NCBI GenBank assembly: GCA_034675505.1
Contig: JAUCDD010000025.1
Location: 310,001 to 374,000 of the forward strand
From: Melaminivora sp034675505
GTDB lineage: Bacteria > Pseudomonadota > Gammaproteobacteria > Burkholderiales > Burkholderiaceae_C
DNA length: 64,000 bases
Direction of reading: 5' to 3'
A program made the position numbers and the translations under genes. The first letter of the stretch is position 1. Each line of letters begins with the position of its first letter. Below are positions 34,189-42,758 of the stretch, one piece after another. A model generated the notes under the pieces. The model was not told where the DNA came from and searched no databases. It saw only the letters and a program-made list of their open reading frames with translations.

Positions 34189-35958
34189 TCACCGTGTCAA
34201 GGCGCCAGCGGCAGGCGCTGCGCCCATACCGCGCAGCAGGCCGCCCACGATGAGCGCCTGGGCGGTGTAGTAGCTGCCCAGCACCCACACCGGCGCCCCG
34301 GGCAGGGGCTGCACGAAGCGGTCCATGGCCAGCAGCGAATCGCTGAGCACGAACGCCAGCGCCCCCAGCGCCACCGACAGGGTGCCGGGCCGGGCCAGGA
34401 CCTGATGGCGCGCGAACGCCTGCGCCGCCATGAGCGCGATGACCAGCACATAGGCCGCCACCGGCAGGCGCAGCGGCGCAGGCAGCCCGCCGCGCCACAG
34501 GACGGCATACACCGCCACGCCCAGCGCCGCCAGCGCGGCCGCCGCGCTGCGCTGCGCCAGCCAGGGCACGCCCCGGTGAAACAGCAGCAGGTAGCAGCCG
34601 TGCGCCAGCACGAAGGCCAGCAGTCCGGGCAGGAACAGATCGGCTGCCGGCAGCATCAGCAGCACGTCGCCGGCCAGCGAGGCCAGCAGCGCCCCCAGCA
34701 GCAGCCGAAACTCGGTTTCATGGCCATATCGGGCACTTGCCGGCATCTGGCGGCGATATATCGCTACACTAAATATAGCAAACGCCAGGGCCGCCGGCTT
34801 GAAGGCCAGGTGCCAGTCCAGCAGCCCCGCCGCGCTGGTGGCCGTGGCCAGGGCGCCAGCCTGCACCATCAGCGCCAGGCCCATGCCGATGCGGCCCTGC
34901 ATGGCCGCCGCCAGCGCCCACTGGCACGCCACCAGCACGGCAAACCACAGCGCGGCCTGCGGCGTGGGCAGTGCCTCCGCGTGCCACAGGAAAACGGCAA
35001 TGCCCGCCAGCAGCAGCGCGAACTGCACGAGTGCGAACCAGCGCAGCGCGCGCCCCATGGGCGGCGCGAACAGCGCCATGGCGCCGATGTCGAAGGCCGG
35101 CCTGGGGTGGCTGCGCGCCACATCCTGGGGCCGCCAGCCCGGCGGCTTGAGCCACACGCGCAGCTTGTCGCTCCAGCGGCGCGCACGCCAGCTGTCCTGC
35201 GCCAGCGAGGCATAGACCTGCGCGTTGGCCCACAGCGGATCCCAGCTGTTGAGCAGCCCGCGCGTGCCGTACACGCAGGGCTGGCGCGCGTCCTCGTCCT
35301 TGAAGGTGCCGAACAGGCGGTCCCACACGATCAGGATGCCGCCGTAGTTTTTGTCCAGGTAGTCGTCGTTCACGGCATGGTGGACGCGGTGGTTGCTGGG
35401 GCTGCAAAACCAGCGGTCGAACCAGCCCAGGCGGCCCACCTGCTCGGTATGCACCCAGAACTGGTAGAGCAGGTCCACCAGCCCGACCACGACGAACACC
35501 AGCGGCGGCACGCCCGCCAGCGCCATGGGCACATAGAACAACCAGCCCAGCAGCGCGCCCGAGCTCGTCTGGCGCAGCGCGGTGGACAGGTTGTAGTGCT
35601 GGCTTTGGTGGTGCACCGCGTGCGCCGCCCACAGCACCGCCACCTCGTGGCCCATGCGGTGCAGCCAGTAGTAGCAGAAGTCATACAGCAGCAGCGCCAG
35701 CAGCCAGCCATACCAGGTGGTCCAGAACGCGTCGCTGCGCCACAGCGCCAGGTGCTGCCAGGCCAGGGTGTACAGCCCCACGCGCAGCAGCACGGTGAAG
35801 ACCGCACTGGTCTGGCTGAGCATGCCCAGGTTCAGGCTGCCGATGGCGTCGGCCAGGGCGATGGAATTGCGTCCGCGCTTGCGATCCACCGCCCATTCCA
35901 GCGCAATCAGCAGGAAGAAGACGGGCGTGACGAGCACGATGAGCTGGCCGGATGACAT
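34189..35958 (-). CDS. Sterol desaturase/fatty acid hydroxylase fused to YhhN (lysoplasmalogenase-like) domain
   Basis: A 589-residue polytopic membrane protein with two parts. Residues about 1-300 are a sterol desaturase-family di-iron domain with the histidine clusters WLHRMGHE, HAVHHQSQHYN and SNHRVHHAVND, as in alkylglycerol monooxygenase-like enzymes. Residues about 310-585 are a YhhN/TMEM86-like domain (FRLLLGALLASLAGDVLLML, AFVLAHGCYLLLFHR, FVLSDSLLAMDRF), the family of lysoplasmalogenases. A palindromic element (copy D) lies in frame at residues about 393-415, in the loop before the second YhhN helix. Both partner families act on ether lipids in animals, so the fusion suggests coupled ether-lipid breakdown; this is inference. 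Confidence 0.85.
   Translation of the reverse strand: MSSGQLIVLVTPVFFLLIALEWAVDRKRGRNSIALADAIGSLNLGMLSQTSAVFTVLLRVGLYTLAWQHLALWRSDAFWTTWYGWLLALLLYDFCYYWLHRMGHEVAVLWAAHAVHHQSQHYNLSTALRQTSSGALLGWLFYVPMALAGVPPLVFVVVGLVDLLYQFWVHTEQVGRLGWFDRWFCSPSNHRVHHAVNDDYLDKNYGGILIVWDRLFGTFKDEDARQPCVYGTRGLLNSWDPLWANAQVYASLAQDSWRARRWSDKLRVWLKPPGWRPQDVARSHPRPAFDIGAMALFAPPMGRALRWFALVQFALLLAGIAVFLWHAEALPTPQAALWFAVLVACQWALAAAMQGRIGMGLALMVQAGALATATSAAGLLDWHLAFKPAALAFAIFSVAIYRRQMPASARYGHETEFRLLLGALLASLAGDVLLMLPAADLFLPGLLAFVLAHGCYLLLFHRGVPWLAQRSAAAALAALGVAVYAVLWRGGLPAPLRLPVAAYVLVIALMAAQAFARHQVLARPGTLSVALGALAFVLSDSLLAMDRFVQPLPGAPVWVLGSYYTAQALIVGGLLRGMGAAPAAGALTR
34714..34781 (-). repeat. Palindromic element, copy D (inside the desaturase-YhhN gene)
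   Basis: In frame on the coding strand. Minus-strand reading: GCTATATTTAGTGTAGC hairpin, then ATATATCGCCGCCAG, ATGCCGGCAAGTGCC, ATGGCCATGAAACC. Translates as SVAIYRRQMPASARYGHE. It is the most diverged of the coding copies but keeps the spacing VA-x(6)-PAS. Confidence 0.65.
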
Positions 35959-36008
35959 GCGCCCGATTGTGGGCAGAAGAGGCGGCTGCGCAAAATCAGG
36001 GCAACCCT

Positions 36009-36175
36009 GAGGGCCTGCTCAAGATCTTTTCATCCTGCCCGCAAGGCTGCAAACGGCCGCTGCTGCAGCGTTGCCCGCCTTGCCCAGGCCGCCAGGCATG
36101 GGCTGCGACGGGCGCCTCGATGGCGCCTGCTTGCTGCCTTGCGGACACCGTGAAAAAACATTGGACAGGCGTCTC
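36009..36175. repeat. Inverted-repeat element, family M, copy 2
   Basis: About 167 bp. The left end reads GAGGGCCTGCTCAAGATC, then TTTTCATCCTGCCCGCAAGG; the complement of the right end reads GAGACGCCTGTCCAATG, then TTTTTTCACGG and CCGCAAGG. Its interior is homologous to copy 1 in inverted orientation. The right end supplies two bases of the stop codon of the histidine phosphatase gene, just as copy 1 does for Hsp70. Confidence 0.75.
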
Positions 36176-36836
36176 ACGGCGCACTCACCAATGCAGCTCG
36201 TCGCGCCCCCTCCCCGTCCAGGTGCAGCGTGTCTCCCCAGCCCACCAGCGTCAGCCCCTGGGGCGTCCACAGCAGCCGGTTGATGGCGGCGTTGGCCAGC
36301 TGCCAGGTGCGCGGGGCCTGCAGTTCCAGGCGGGTGGCCAGGCGGTAGAGCACGTCCAGCACGCCGCCGTGCGCCACCAGCACGATCTGCTGGCCGCCGT
36401 GGCGCGCGGCGAGGGCGTGGGTGGTGCGCTCGATGCGCCCGCGCAGCGCGGTGAGCGACTCGCCCCCGCCCTCGGGCGCGTAGTCCGGCTCGCGCTTGCG
36501 CCAGCGCTGGGCATGCTCGGGGCTTTCCTGCTCGACCTGGCGGAAGGTGCGGCCTTCGAAGCTGCCGAAGGCGCGCTCGCGCAGGCCGCGCTCCGGGGTG
36601 AGCGGCGCGCCGGTGGCGTCGGCCACGGCCTGCGCGGTGGCGAAGGCGCGCTTGAGGTCGCTGCTGTAGATGGCGGCGATGGGCTCGCCGGTGAGCGCGC
36701 GGCCCAGCTGGCGCGCCTGCCACAGGCCGGTGTCGTTCAGCGCGATGTCCAGGTGGCCCTGGATGCGCGTGTCCACGTTCCAGGCGGTCTCGCCGTGGCG
36801 GATGGCGATGATGCGGGTGGCTTGCTGCAGCTCCAT
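36174..36836 (-). CDS. Histidine phosphatase (phosphoglycerate mutase-like) family protein
   Basis: Cytoplasmic phosphatase of 220 residues in the branch-2-like GpmB/CobC-type group. It has the phosphohistidine motif IIAIRHGETAWN (residues 9-20), RERAFGSFEGRTF, and the second catalytic histidine in VLVAHGGVLDVLYR. Cofactor-dependent mutases are longer and carry different inserts, so I favour a phosphatase of small phosphoesters; alpha-ribazole phosphatase is an alternative but no cobalamin genes are nearby. It lies 21 bases after the DUF4136 gene. Confidence 0.85.
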   Translation of the reverse strand: MELQQATRIIAIRHGETAWNVDTRIQGHLDIALNDTGLWQARQLGRALTGEPIAAIYSSDLKRAFATAQAVADATGAPLTPERGLRERAFGSFEGRTFRQVEQESPEHAQRWRKREPDYAPEGGGESLTALRGRIERTTHALAARHGGQQIVLVAHGGVLDVLYRLATRLELQAPRTWQLANAAINRLLWTPQGLTLVGWGDTLHLDGEGARRAALVSAP

Positions 36837-36857
36837 GCGGCTATTGTTGCCCGGCTC

Positions 36858-37484
36858 TCAGCGCGGCGGCTGGACTTCGGTGCGCACCCGGCGCGCGCTG
36901 GCCGGCGCTTGCGGGAAACCGCTCAAGGCCTGGTCGAACAGCACGCCGTAGATGGCCGGGTCGCTGGTCCACACGTCCTCGTACAGGGCCGAGGTCTCAT
37001 ACACCACCTGCTGGCTGGCCGCGTCGCGCAGCACCAGGCTGACGCGGCGGTGGTACAGCGTGGGCGGGCCGTCCATCATCCAGCCCATGCCCAGGCCCAT
37101 GCCGCGGCGCCCGCCCCAGCCCAGGCCCCAGCCGAAGCGGCCGTAGAGCGGGTCGGTGGCGTAGTAGGGCCAGTCGCGCGGCACGGCGTAGCCGCCCTCG
37201 GCGCCGATTTGCGCCACCAGCCGGGCATGGGCCTCGTCGCGGCGCAGGCCCACGCGCGCCAGGGCGCGCTCGGCCTCGGCCTCGATGGCGCCGAAGGCCT
37301 CGGGCTGGGCCTGCTGCGAGGGCAGGCGCTCGATGCGGTAGGTGGGCGGGCTGGGCAGCGCGGCGAGGCTGGAGTAGCTGCGCACGTCGCTTTCCACCAG
37401 GCGCGGGCCGGCGCAGGCGGCCAGCAGCGCGGTGGCCGCAGCCAGCAGCAGGGATGAGGCAAGAAGGCGGCGCAGGTCGGGCAT
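36858..37484 (-). CDS. DUF4136 domain-containing lipoprotein
   Basis: A 208-residue exported lipoprotein. The N-terminus MPDLRRLLASSLLLAAATAL runs into the lipobox LLAAC, predicting acylation at Cys24. The DUF4136 region shows SYSSLAALPSPPTYRIERLP, FGAIEAEAERALARVGL and ARLVAQIGAEGGY, followed by a Gly-rich insert (GRFGWGLGWGGRRGMGLGMG). The C-terminal half is beta-rich (RRVSLVLRDAASQQVVYETS). Function unknown; members are cell-envelope proteins. Confidence 0.85.
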   Translation of the reverse strand: MPDLRRLLASSLLLAAATALLAACAGPRLVESDVRSYSSLAALPSPPTYRIERLPSQQAQPEAFGAIEAEAERALARVGLRRDEAHARLVAQIGAEGGYAVPRDWPYYATDPLYGRFGWGLGWGGRRGMGLGMGWMMDGPPTLYHRRVSLVLRDAASQQVVYETSALYEDVWTSDPAIYGVLFDQALSGFPQAPASARRVRTEVQPPR

Positions 37485-37566
37485 GGCGGTGGCTCCTTGC
37501 GCGCCATGGTAGGCGCGGCGCGGGCGGGCGCCGCCAGACGGCGCGCCGCGTGGTTGTACGTGCGCT

Positions 37567-38517
37567 TCAGCCCAGCTGCACCACCTGCACGCCGGGCAGC
37601 GAGGGCGAGGCAGAGGGGAATTCCTCGTGGTCGAAGGCCAGGTCGCCGTCCGGGTCGGCCACGCCGGTGGCGCGGGCGTTCTGGAAGTCGTGCAGCCTGG
37701 GGTCCATCATGTGCGTGGTCACCACGTGGCCCATGGCACGCAGCATGCTCTCGATGCGGCCGGGGAATTTCTTGTCCCACTCGCGCAGCATCTCGTTCAC
37801 CACCACGCGCTGCAGGCCGTCCTGGCTGCCGCACAGGTTGCACGGGATGATGGGGAACTGCTGGTATTGCGCCCAGCGCGCCGTGTCCTTCTCGGGCACG
37901 TAGCACAGCGGGCGGATGACGACGTGCTTGCCGTCGTCGCTCACCAGCTTGGGCGGCATGCCCTTCATGCGCCCGCCGTAGAACATGTTGAGCATCAGCG
38001 TGGCGACGATGTCGTCGCGGTGGTGGCCCAGGGCAATCTTCGTCGCGCCCAGCTCGTCAGCCACGCGGTACAGGATGGCGCGGCGCAGGCGCGAGCACAG
38101 GCTGCAGGTGGTCTTGCCCTCGGGCACCACGCGCTTGACGACGCTGTAGGTGTCCTGGTTCTCGATGTGGAAATCGACGCCGATGCTCTTGAAATAGTCG
38201 GGCAGCACATGCTCGGGAAAGCCGGGCTGCTTCTGGTCCAGGTTCACCGCGACGATGCTGAATTGCACCGGCGCGCGCTTTTGCAGCTTGCGCAGGATGT
38301 CCAGCAGGGTGTAGCTGTCCTTGCCGCCGGACATGCAGACCATGATGCGGTCGCCTTCCTCGATCATGTTGAAGTCCATGATGGCGCGGCCGACTTCGCG
38401 GCACAGGCGCTTTTCCAGCTTGTGCGCCTCGCGTTCGATCTTGGGCCGCACGCTGGCGGCGTCGGTCTCGGGCGCGCAGGGGTCGGTGACCCAGGGGGAT
38501 TCGGTGGCGGTGCTCAT
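37567..38517 (-). CDS. ttcA: tRNA 2-thiocytidine biosynthesis protein TtcA
   Basis: Fe-S-dependent enzyme installing 2-thiocytidine at position 32 of certain tRNAs. The 316-residue product has the PP-loop MVCMSGGKDSYTLLDIL near residue 62 and the cluster-binding Cys pair in KTTCSLCSRLRRAIL near 140. A further Cys pair is in IIPCNLCGSQ. The length matches the family. ATG ending at 38517 is preferred; a run of eight T lies 11-20 bases upstream of the start on the coding strand. Confidence 0.95.
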   Translation of the reverse strand: MSTATESPWVTDPCAPETDAASVRPKIEREAHKLEKRLCREVGRAIMDFNMIEEGDRIMVCMSGGKDSYTLLDILRKLQKRAPVQFSIVAVNLDQKQPGFPEHVLPDYFKSIGVDFHIENQDTYSVVKRVVPEGKTTCSLCSRLRRAILYRVADELGATKIALGHHRDDIVATLMLNMFYGGRMKGMPPKLVSDDGKHVVIRPLCYVPEKDTARWAQYQQFPIIPCNLCGSQDGLQRVVVNEMLREWDKKFPGRIESMLRAMGHVVTTHMMDPRLHDFQNARATGVADPDGDLAFDHEEFPSASPSLPGVQVVQLG

Positions 38518-38720
38518 GGGCGGAGGAGGGAAAAAAAACAGGCGTTGCAGAAATGGGCTCAGGCGCTGCGAGCCGCAGCCGCGAGGGGCAGATTTTCCCG
38601 CAATGGCCGTGCGGCCCGCAGGCGCAAGGTCTTTCGCGCCAGCACCCGGGACGGCCCGCAGCCGCCAGGCCCTGCACGTGCCCATAATGAAGCCCAACCT
38701 TGTCACCGGGGATTTTGCCC

Positions 38721-41531
38721 ATGCCCTTGCGCAGCGTATTGCCGCACTCGCTGACCGGGCGCATCGCCGCGATGGTGCTGGCCTTGCTGCTGGCCGGGAT
38801 GTGGTCGCTGGCCTGGTATGCCGACCACCGCCTGCGCCAGGACATGCGCCAGCAGCTGCAGGCGCAACAGCAGACGCTGGCGGCGCTGCTGGCGCGCGAG
38901 CTCGACCGCACCCTGCAGGAGCGCAGCGATGCGCTACAGGCCGTGGCGCGGCGGCTGCTCACCCAGGCGCCGGCGCCTGCGCTGGCCGCCGGGGCCGGGC
39001 TGCAGGCCGTGCTGCCGCGCCTGAGCGTGCTGCAGCAGATGTTCAGCGGCGGCTACTACGTGACCGACGCCCGCGGCCTGGCCATCGCGTCCTACCCGCC
39101 CCAGCTGGGGCCGCAGCGCAAGTTGTTCGCCTCCAGCCGCGCCACCCTGGGCGCGCTGGCCGGCCAGACCGTGGTGAGCGAACCCATGGCGGGCCTGGTG
39201 GAAGGCCGGCCGGTGATCGTCATCGCCACGCCCGTGCCGGGCGCCGATGGCCGCACGGCGGGGGCGCTGGTCGGGGTCGTCAAGCTGCGCGAAGCCGGCC
39301 TGCTGCAGCCCCTGCCGGGGGCGGACAGCCAGTCCGCGATCAGCTACGTGGCGATCGACCGCAGCAGCCGGGCCGTGATTGCCGCCAGCGCCGAGCAGCG
39401 CATCCTGCAGAGCCTGCCCGAAGCCGGCGAGGACGCCGGCCTGGATGCGTTGCTGGCGGGCAGCCACGGCAGCGCCACCCACCTCGAGCAGGGCCGGCAG
39501 GTGCTGTCGTCGGTGCAGCGGCTGCGGGCCGTCGATTGGGCCGTGCTGGTGTCGCAGCCCACGGCCCAGGCCTATGCGCCGCTGGATGCGGTGCGCCAGC
39601 ACATCCTGCTGGCAGCGCTGGTGCTGACGCTGCTGATGGCGGCCGGCGTGGCGTGGCTGCTGCGCCGCGCCCTGCGGCCGCTGGGGCGCATGGGGCGCAG
39701 CCTGGCGGCCATGGCCGAGGATGGCGCGCAGCTGCAGCCGCTGCCGTCGCAGGACACGCGCGAGCTGGCCCAGCTGGTGCGCGGCTGCAACCACCTGCTG
39801 GCCGAGCTGCAGCGGCGCCAGCAGGCGCTGCGCGAGAGCCGCTACCTGTACCTTGCGGCCTTCCAGACCAGCCCCGATGCGCTGGACATCACGCGCGTGC
39901 GCGACGGCGCGCACCTGGCGGTGAATGCCGGCTTCGAGCGCCTGTTCGGCTGGCCGGCGCAGCAGGTGCTGCAGCACACCGGGCTGGAGCTGGGCATCTG
40001 GAACGCCCAGGACGCGCCGGCGCGCGAGCGCTTCGTGCGCCAGGTGCTGGCCGAAGGCTCGGTGAGCGGCTGGGAGCAGCAGCTGTGGCGGCGCGACGGC
40101 ACGCCGGTGACGGTGCTCATGAACGCCCGGCTGCTGGACGTGCAGGGCGAGCCCTGCATGCTGTGGATCACCCAGGACGTGACGGCGCGGCGCGCCGCCG
40201 ACGCCCAGATCGAGCAGCTGACCTCGACCGACCTGCTCACCGGCCTGCCCAACCTGCAGCAATTCATGCAGGTGCTGGAGCAGGCCCAGGCGCGCTGCCT
40301 GCAGGCGCAGCGCCTGGGTGCGCTGCTGTGCCTGGACCTGGACGACTTCAAGACCATCAACGACAGCCTGGGCCATGACCATGGCGACCAGCTGCTGCGC
40401 CAGGTGGCCCAGCGCATCGGCGCGCAGGTGGGCGGCGCGGGCACCGTGGCCCGGCTGGTCAGCGACGAGTTCCTGGTGCTGCTGCCCGACCTTCCGGCCC
40501 CGGTGGGCGCCGCCGCCCAGGGCGCCGAGGACATGGCGCACCGCCTGGCGGCACAGCTGGCGCAGCCGCTGGTCATAGAGGGGACGGCGCACAGCATCAA
40601 CGTGGGCATCGGCATCGCCGTGCTGGGCCAGGCGCACCAGGCGCCGCGCGAGCTGCTGCGCCAGGCGGTGCTGGCGCTCAACCAGGCCAAGGCCACGGGG
40701 CCGGGCGCGATCCTGTTCTTCGAGCCGCAGATGCAGGACGAGGTCAGCAGCCGCGCGCGGCTGCAGCGCAGCCTGCGCGAGGCGCTGGCGCAGCAGAACT
40801 TCGCGCTGTACTACCAGCCGCAGCTGGACCACGCGGGCACGGTGGTGGGCGTGGAGGCGCTGGTGCGCTGGCCGCTGGCCGGCCGCAGCATGGTGCCGCC
40901 GTCCGAGTTCATACCGCTGGCCGAGAAGACCGGCCTGATCGTGCCGCTGGGCCGCTGGGTGCTGCACGCCGCCTGCAGCCAGCTGGCGCAGTGGGCGCGC
41001 CAGCCGGGCCGCCGCCACCTGGACATGGCGGTGAACGTGAGCGTCGGGCAGTTCCAGCAGGAGGACTTTGCCGAGCAGGTGCGCGAGGTGCTGCAGCTGA
41101 CCGGCGCGCCCGCCGATCGGCTGAAGATCGAGCTGACCGAGAGCCTCATGATGTATGAGATCGATGCCGTCATCGAGCGCATGCAGGTGCTGCGCGCCTT
41201 GGGCCTGCGCTTTTCGCTGGACGACTTCGGCACCGGCTTTTCCTCGCTGTCCTACTTGAAGCGGCTGCCGCTGCAGCAGCTCAAGATCGACCAGGGCTTC
41301 GTGCGCGACTGCCTGGAGGACTACAACGACGCGGCCATCGCGCGCACCGTGATCGCGCTGGGCGAAAGCCTGGGGCTGGAGGTGATCGCCGAGGGCGTGG
41401 AGACGCAGGCGCACCGCGACGCGCTGGCGCAGTGGGGCTGCCGCCTCTTCCAGGGCTATTTGTTCAGCCGGCCGCTGCCGATCGCGCAGCTGGAGGAATT
41501 CCTGGGCCAGCAGCCGGCAGCAGCGGCCTGA
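38721..41531 (+). CDS. Membrane sensor with HAMP, PAS, degenerate GGDEF and EAL domains
   Basis: A 936-residue inner-membrane c-di-GMP signalling protein. A first transmembrane helix (IAAMVLALLLAGMWSLAWYA) and a second (ILLAALVLTLLMAAGVAWLL, near residue 300) bracket a periplasmic dCache-like sensor. HAMP, PAS (about 375-500), GGDEF and EAL domains follow. The GGDEF active-site loop reads RLVSDEFLVLL, so the two glycines are V-S and cyclase activity is doubtful. The EAL domain is intact by motif: VGVEALVRWPL, VNVSVGQFQQ, ELTESLMM, DDFGTGFSSLSYLKRLP, KIDQGFV. ATG at 38721 follows GGGGAT. Confidence 0.88.
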   Translation: MPLRSVLPHSLTGRIAAMVLALLLAGMWSLAWYADHRLRQDMRQQLQAQQQTLAALLARELDRTLQERSDALQAVARRLLTQAPAPALAAGAGLQAVLPRLSVLQQMFSGGYYVTDARGLAIASYPPQLGPQRKLFASSRATLGALAGQTVVSEPMAGLVEGRPVIVIATPVPGADGRTAGALVGVVKLREAGLLQPLPGADSQSAISYVAIDRSSRAVIAASAEQRILQSLPEAGEDAGLDALLAGSHGSATHLEQGRQVLSSVQRLRAVDWAVLVSQPTAQAYAPLDAVRQHILLAALVLTLLMAAGVAWLLRRALRPLGRMGRSLAAMAEDGAQLQPLPSQDTRELAQLVRGCNHLLAELQRRQQALRESRYLYLAAFQTSPDALDITRVRDGAHLAVNAGFERLFGWPAQQVLQHTGLELGIWNAQDAPARERFVRQVLAEGSVSGWEQQLWRRDGTPVTVLMNARLLDVQGEPCMLWITQDVTARRAADAQIEQLTSTDLLTGLPNLQQFMQVLEQAQARCLQAQRLGALLCLDLDDFKTINDSLGHDHGDQLLRQVAQRIGAQVGGAGTVARLVSDEFLVLLPDLPAPVGAAAQGAEDMAHRLAAQLAQPLVIEGTAHSINVGIGIAVLGQAHQAPRELLRQAVLALNQAKATGPGAILFFEPQMQDEVSSRARLQRSLREALAQQNFALYYQPQLDHAGTVVGVEALVRWPLAGRSMVPPSEFIPLAEKTGLIVPLGRWVLHAACSQLAQWARQPGRRHLDMAVNVSVGQFQQEDFAEQVREVLQLTGAPADRLKIELTESLMMYEIDAVIERMQVLRALGLRFSLDDFGTGFSSLSYLKRLPLQQLKIDQGFVRDCLEDYNDAAIARTVIALGESLGLEVIAEGVETQAHRDALAQWGCRLFQGYLFSRPLPIAQLEEFLGQQPAAAA

Positions 41532-41903
41532 TCACCACTGCCCGGTCTCGACGCGGATGGCGACCTCGCAGTCGTCGAAGATTTCCAGCTTGGCGATCTT
41601 CACGCGCGCGCCCAGCACGCCGGGCAGCAGCATCAGCCGCGCCGCCAGCTTGCCGATCAGGCTCTCCAGCAGGTTGACGTGCTCGGCCTGGCACTCGTCG
41701 ATGATGATCTGGCGCACCTTGCGGTAGTCCAGCACGTGCTGGATGTCGTCGTCGCGGGGCTGGAGCGGCTGGGCGCCCAGGTGCAGCTCGGCGTCCACCT
41801 GGATGGGCTGCGGCGCGCTGCGCTCGTGCGCCAGGATGCCCAGGTTGGCGTCGAAGCGCAGCCCGGTGAGGGTCAGGATCTGGGTGCCGGTGGCAAGGTG
41901 CAT
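41532..41903 (-). CDS. folB: Dihydroneopterin aldolase
   Basis: Folate pathway enzyme cleaving 7,8-dihydroneopterin to hydroxymethyl-dihydropterin and glycolaldehyde. The 123-residue product has LRFDANLGILAHERSAPQPI (the substrate-binding Glu after AH) and the conserved Lys in VKIAKLEIFDDCEVAIRVET. Length is normal. It is downstream of a FolM-like reductase on the same strand (25-base gap), with folE 2 kb away, making a loose pterin cluster. Confidence 0.92.
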   Translation of the reverse strand: MHLATGTQILTLTGLRFDANLGILAHERSAPQPIQVDAELHLGAQPLQPRDDDIQHVLDYRKVRQIIIDECQAEHVNLLESLIGKLAARLMLLPGVLGARVKIAKLEIFDDCEVAIRVETGQW

Positions 41904-41928
41904 GGTCGTGCCTGACAGGCAGGAAGGT

Positions 41929-42726
41929 TCACATCAGCGAGAAATCGCGCGCGAAGCGCATCAGGTGCTGGCCGCCGTCCACCAGCAGCGTGGTGCCGGT
42001 GAGCGAGCGGTTGTCCAGCGCGAAGCACACCGCGGCGGCCACGTCCTCGGGCGTGGACGAGCGCCCCAGCGGGCTCAGGGCGTGCAGCTGCTCGAAGCGC
42101 TCGCCGCTGAGCATGTGGCTGGTCAGCGTCAGGCCCGGCGCTACGCCGACCACGCGCACCAGCGGCGCCAGCGCCAGCGCCAGCATGGTGCCGGCGGCCT
42201 CCAGCGCGGCCTTGGACAGCGTGTAGCTGACGAAGTCGGGGTTTTGGTTCCAGAGCTTTTGGTCCAGCAAATTGACCACCGCGCCCTGCACGCCGGCCTC
42301 GCCGGCGGCCGTCCGCGCCTGCAGGTGCGTGTGCAGCGCCTGCGCCAGCAGCACCGGCGCGCCCACGTTGCTGCGCAGGTGCTGCGCCAGGCCGGCGTAG
42401 CTGACGCTGCCAAAGCTGTCGTGCTCGAAGAGGGAGGCGCTGTTGACCAGCGCATCCACGCCACCGAAGTGCGCGGCCACGCGCGGCAGCAGGGCGCGCG
42501 TGGCGGCCTCGTCGTCGAAATCCGCCTGAAAATGCTCAAATGCCGCGCTTGCCGGCGCCAATTGGCGACATGTAGCTACTGTATTTGTAGCATCATCGAG
42601 CGATGAACGGTAGTGCACTGCGACCTGCCAGCCCTGCTGGGCCAGCGCCAGGGCGATGCTGCGTCCCAGGCGCCGGGCGGCGCCGGTCACCAGCACGGTG
42701 CGGGGACGGGACGGCGGCAGGGTCAT
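41929..42726 (-). CDS. SDR-family pteridine reductase-like protein (FolM type)
   Basis: A 265-residue short-chain reductase. The cofactor motif VLVTGAARRLGRSIALAL has the TGxxRRxG form typical of pteridine reductases (FolM/PTR1) rather than ordinary SDRs. VNSASLFEHDSFG and the Y-x3-K in SYTLSKAALEAAG follow, then GVAPGLTLTS. FolM reduces dihydromonapterin or dihydrofolate with NADPH. Residues about 45-66 (TNTVATCRQLAPASAAFEHF) are encoded by a palindromic element (copy F) lying in the variable loop after the second strand. The folB neighbour supports a pterin role. Confidence 0.83.
   Translation of the reverse strand: MTLPPSRPRTVLVTGAARRLGRSIALALAQQGWQVAVHYRSSLDDATNTVATCRQLAPASAAFEHFQADFDDEAATRALLPRVAAHFGGVDALVNSASLFEHDSFGSVSYAGLAQHLRSNVGAPVLLAQALHTHLQARTAAGEAGVQGAVVNLLDQKLWNQNPDFVSYTLSKAALEAAGTMLALALAPLVRVVGVAPGLTLTSHMLSGERFEQLHALSPLGRSSTPEDVAAAVCFALDNRSLTGTTLLVDGGQHLMRFARDFSLM
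42527..42593 (-). repeat. Palindromic element, copy F (inside the FolM-like gene)
   Basis: In frame on the coding strand. Minus-strand reading: GCTAC-N7-GTAGC hairpin, ACATGTCGCCAATTGG, CGCCGGCAAGCGCGGC, ATTTGAGCATTTTCA. Translates as NTVATCRQLAPASAAFEHF. Between the hairpin and the core it matches intergenic copy A closely. Confidence 0.8.
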
Positions 42727-42758
42727 GGGGCGGATGGTTGCGCAGACAATGGCGCGTG

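Noticed and set aside
32524..35955. 1143-codon plus-strand open frame
   Set aside because: Antisense of the MgtC-like and desaturase-YhhN genes; no domain and biased composition.
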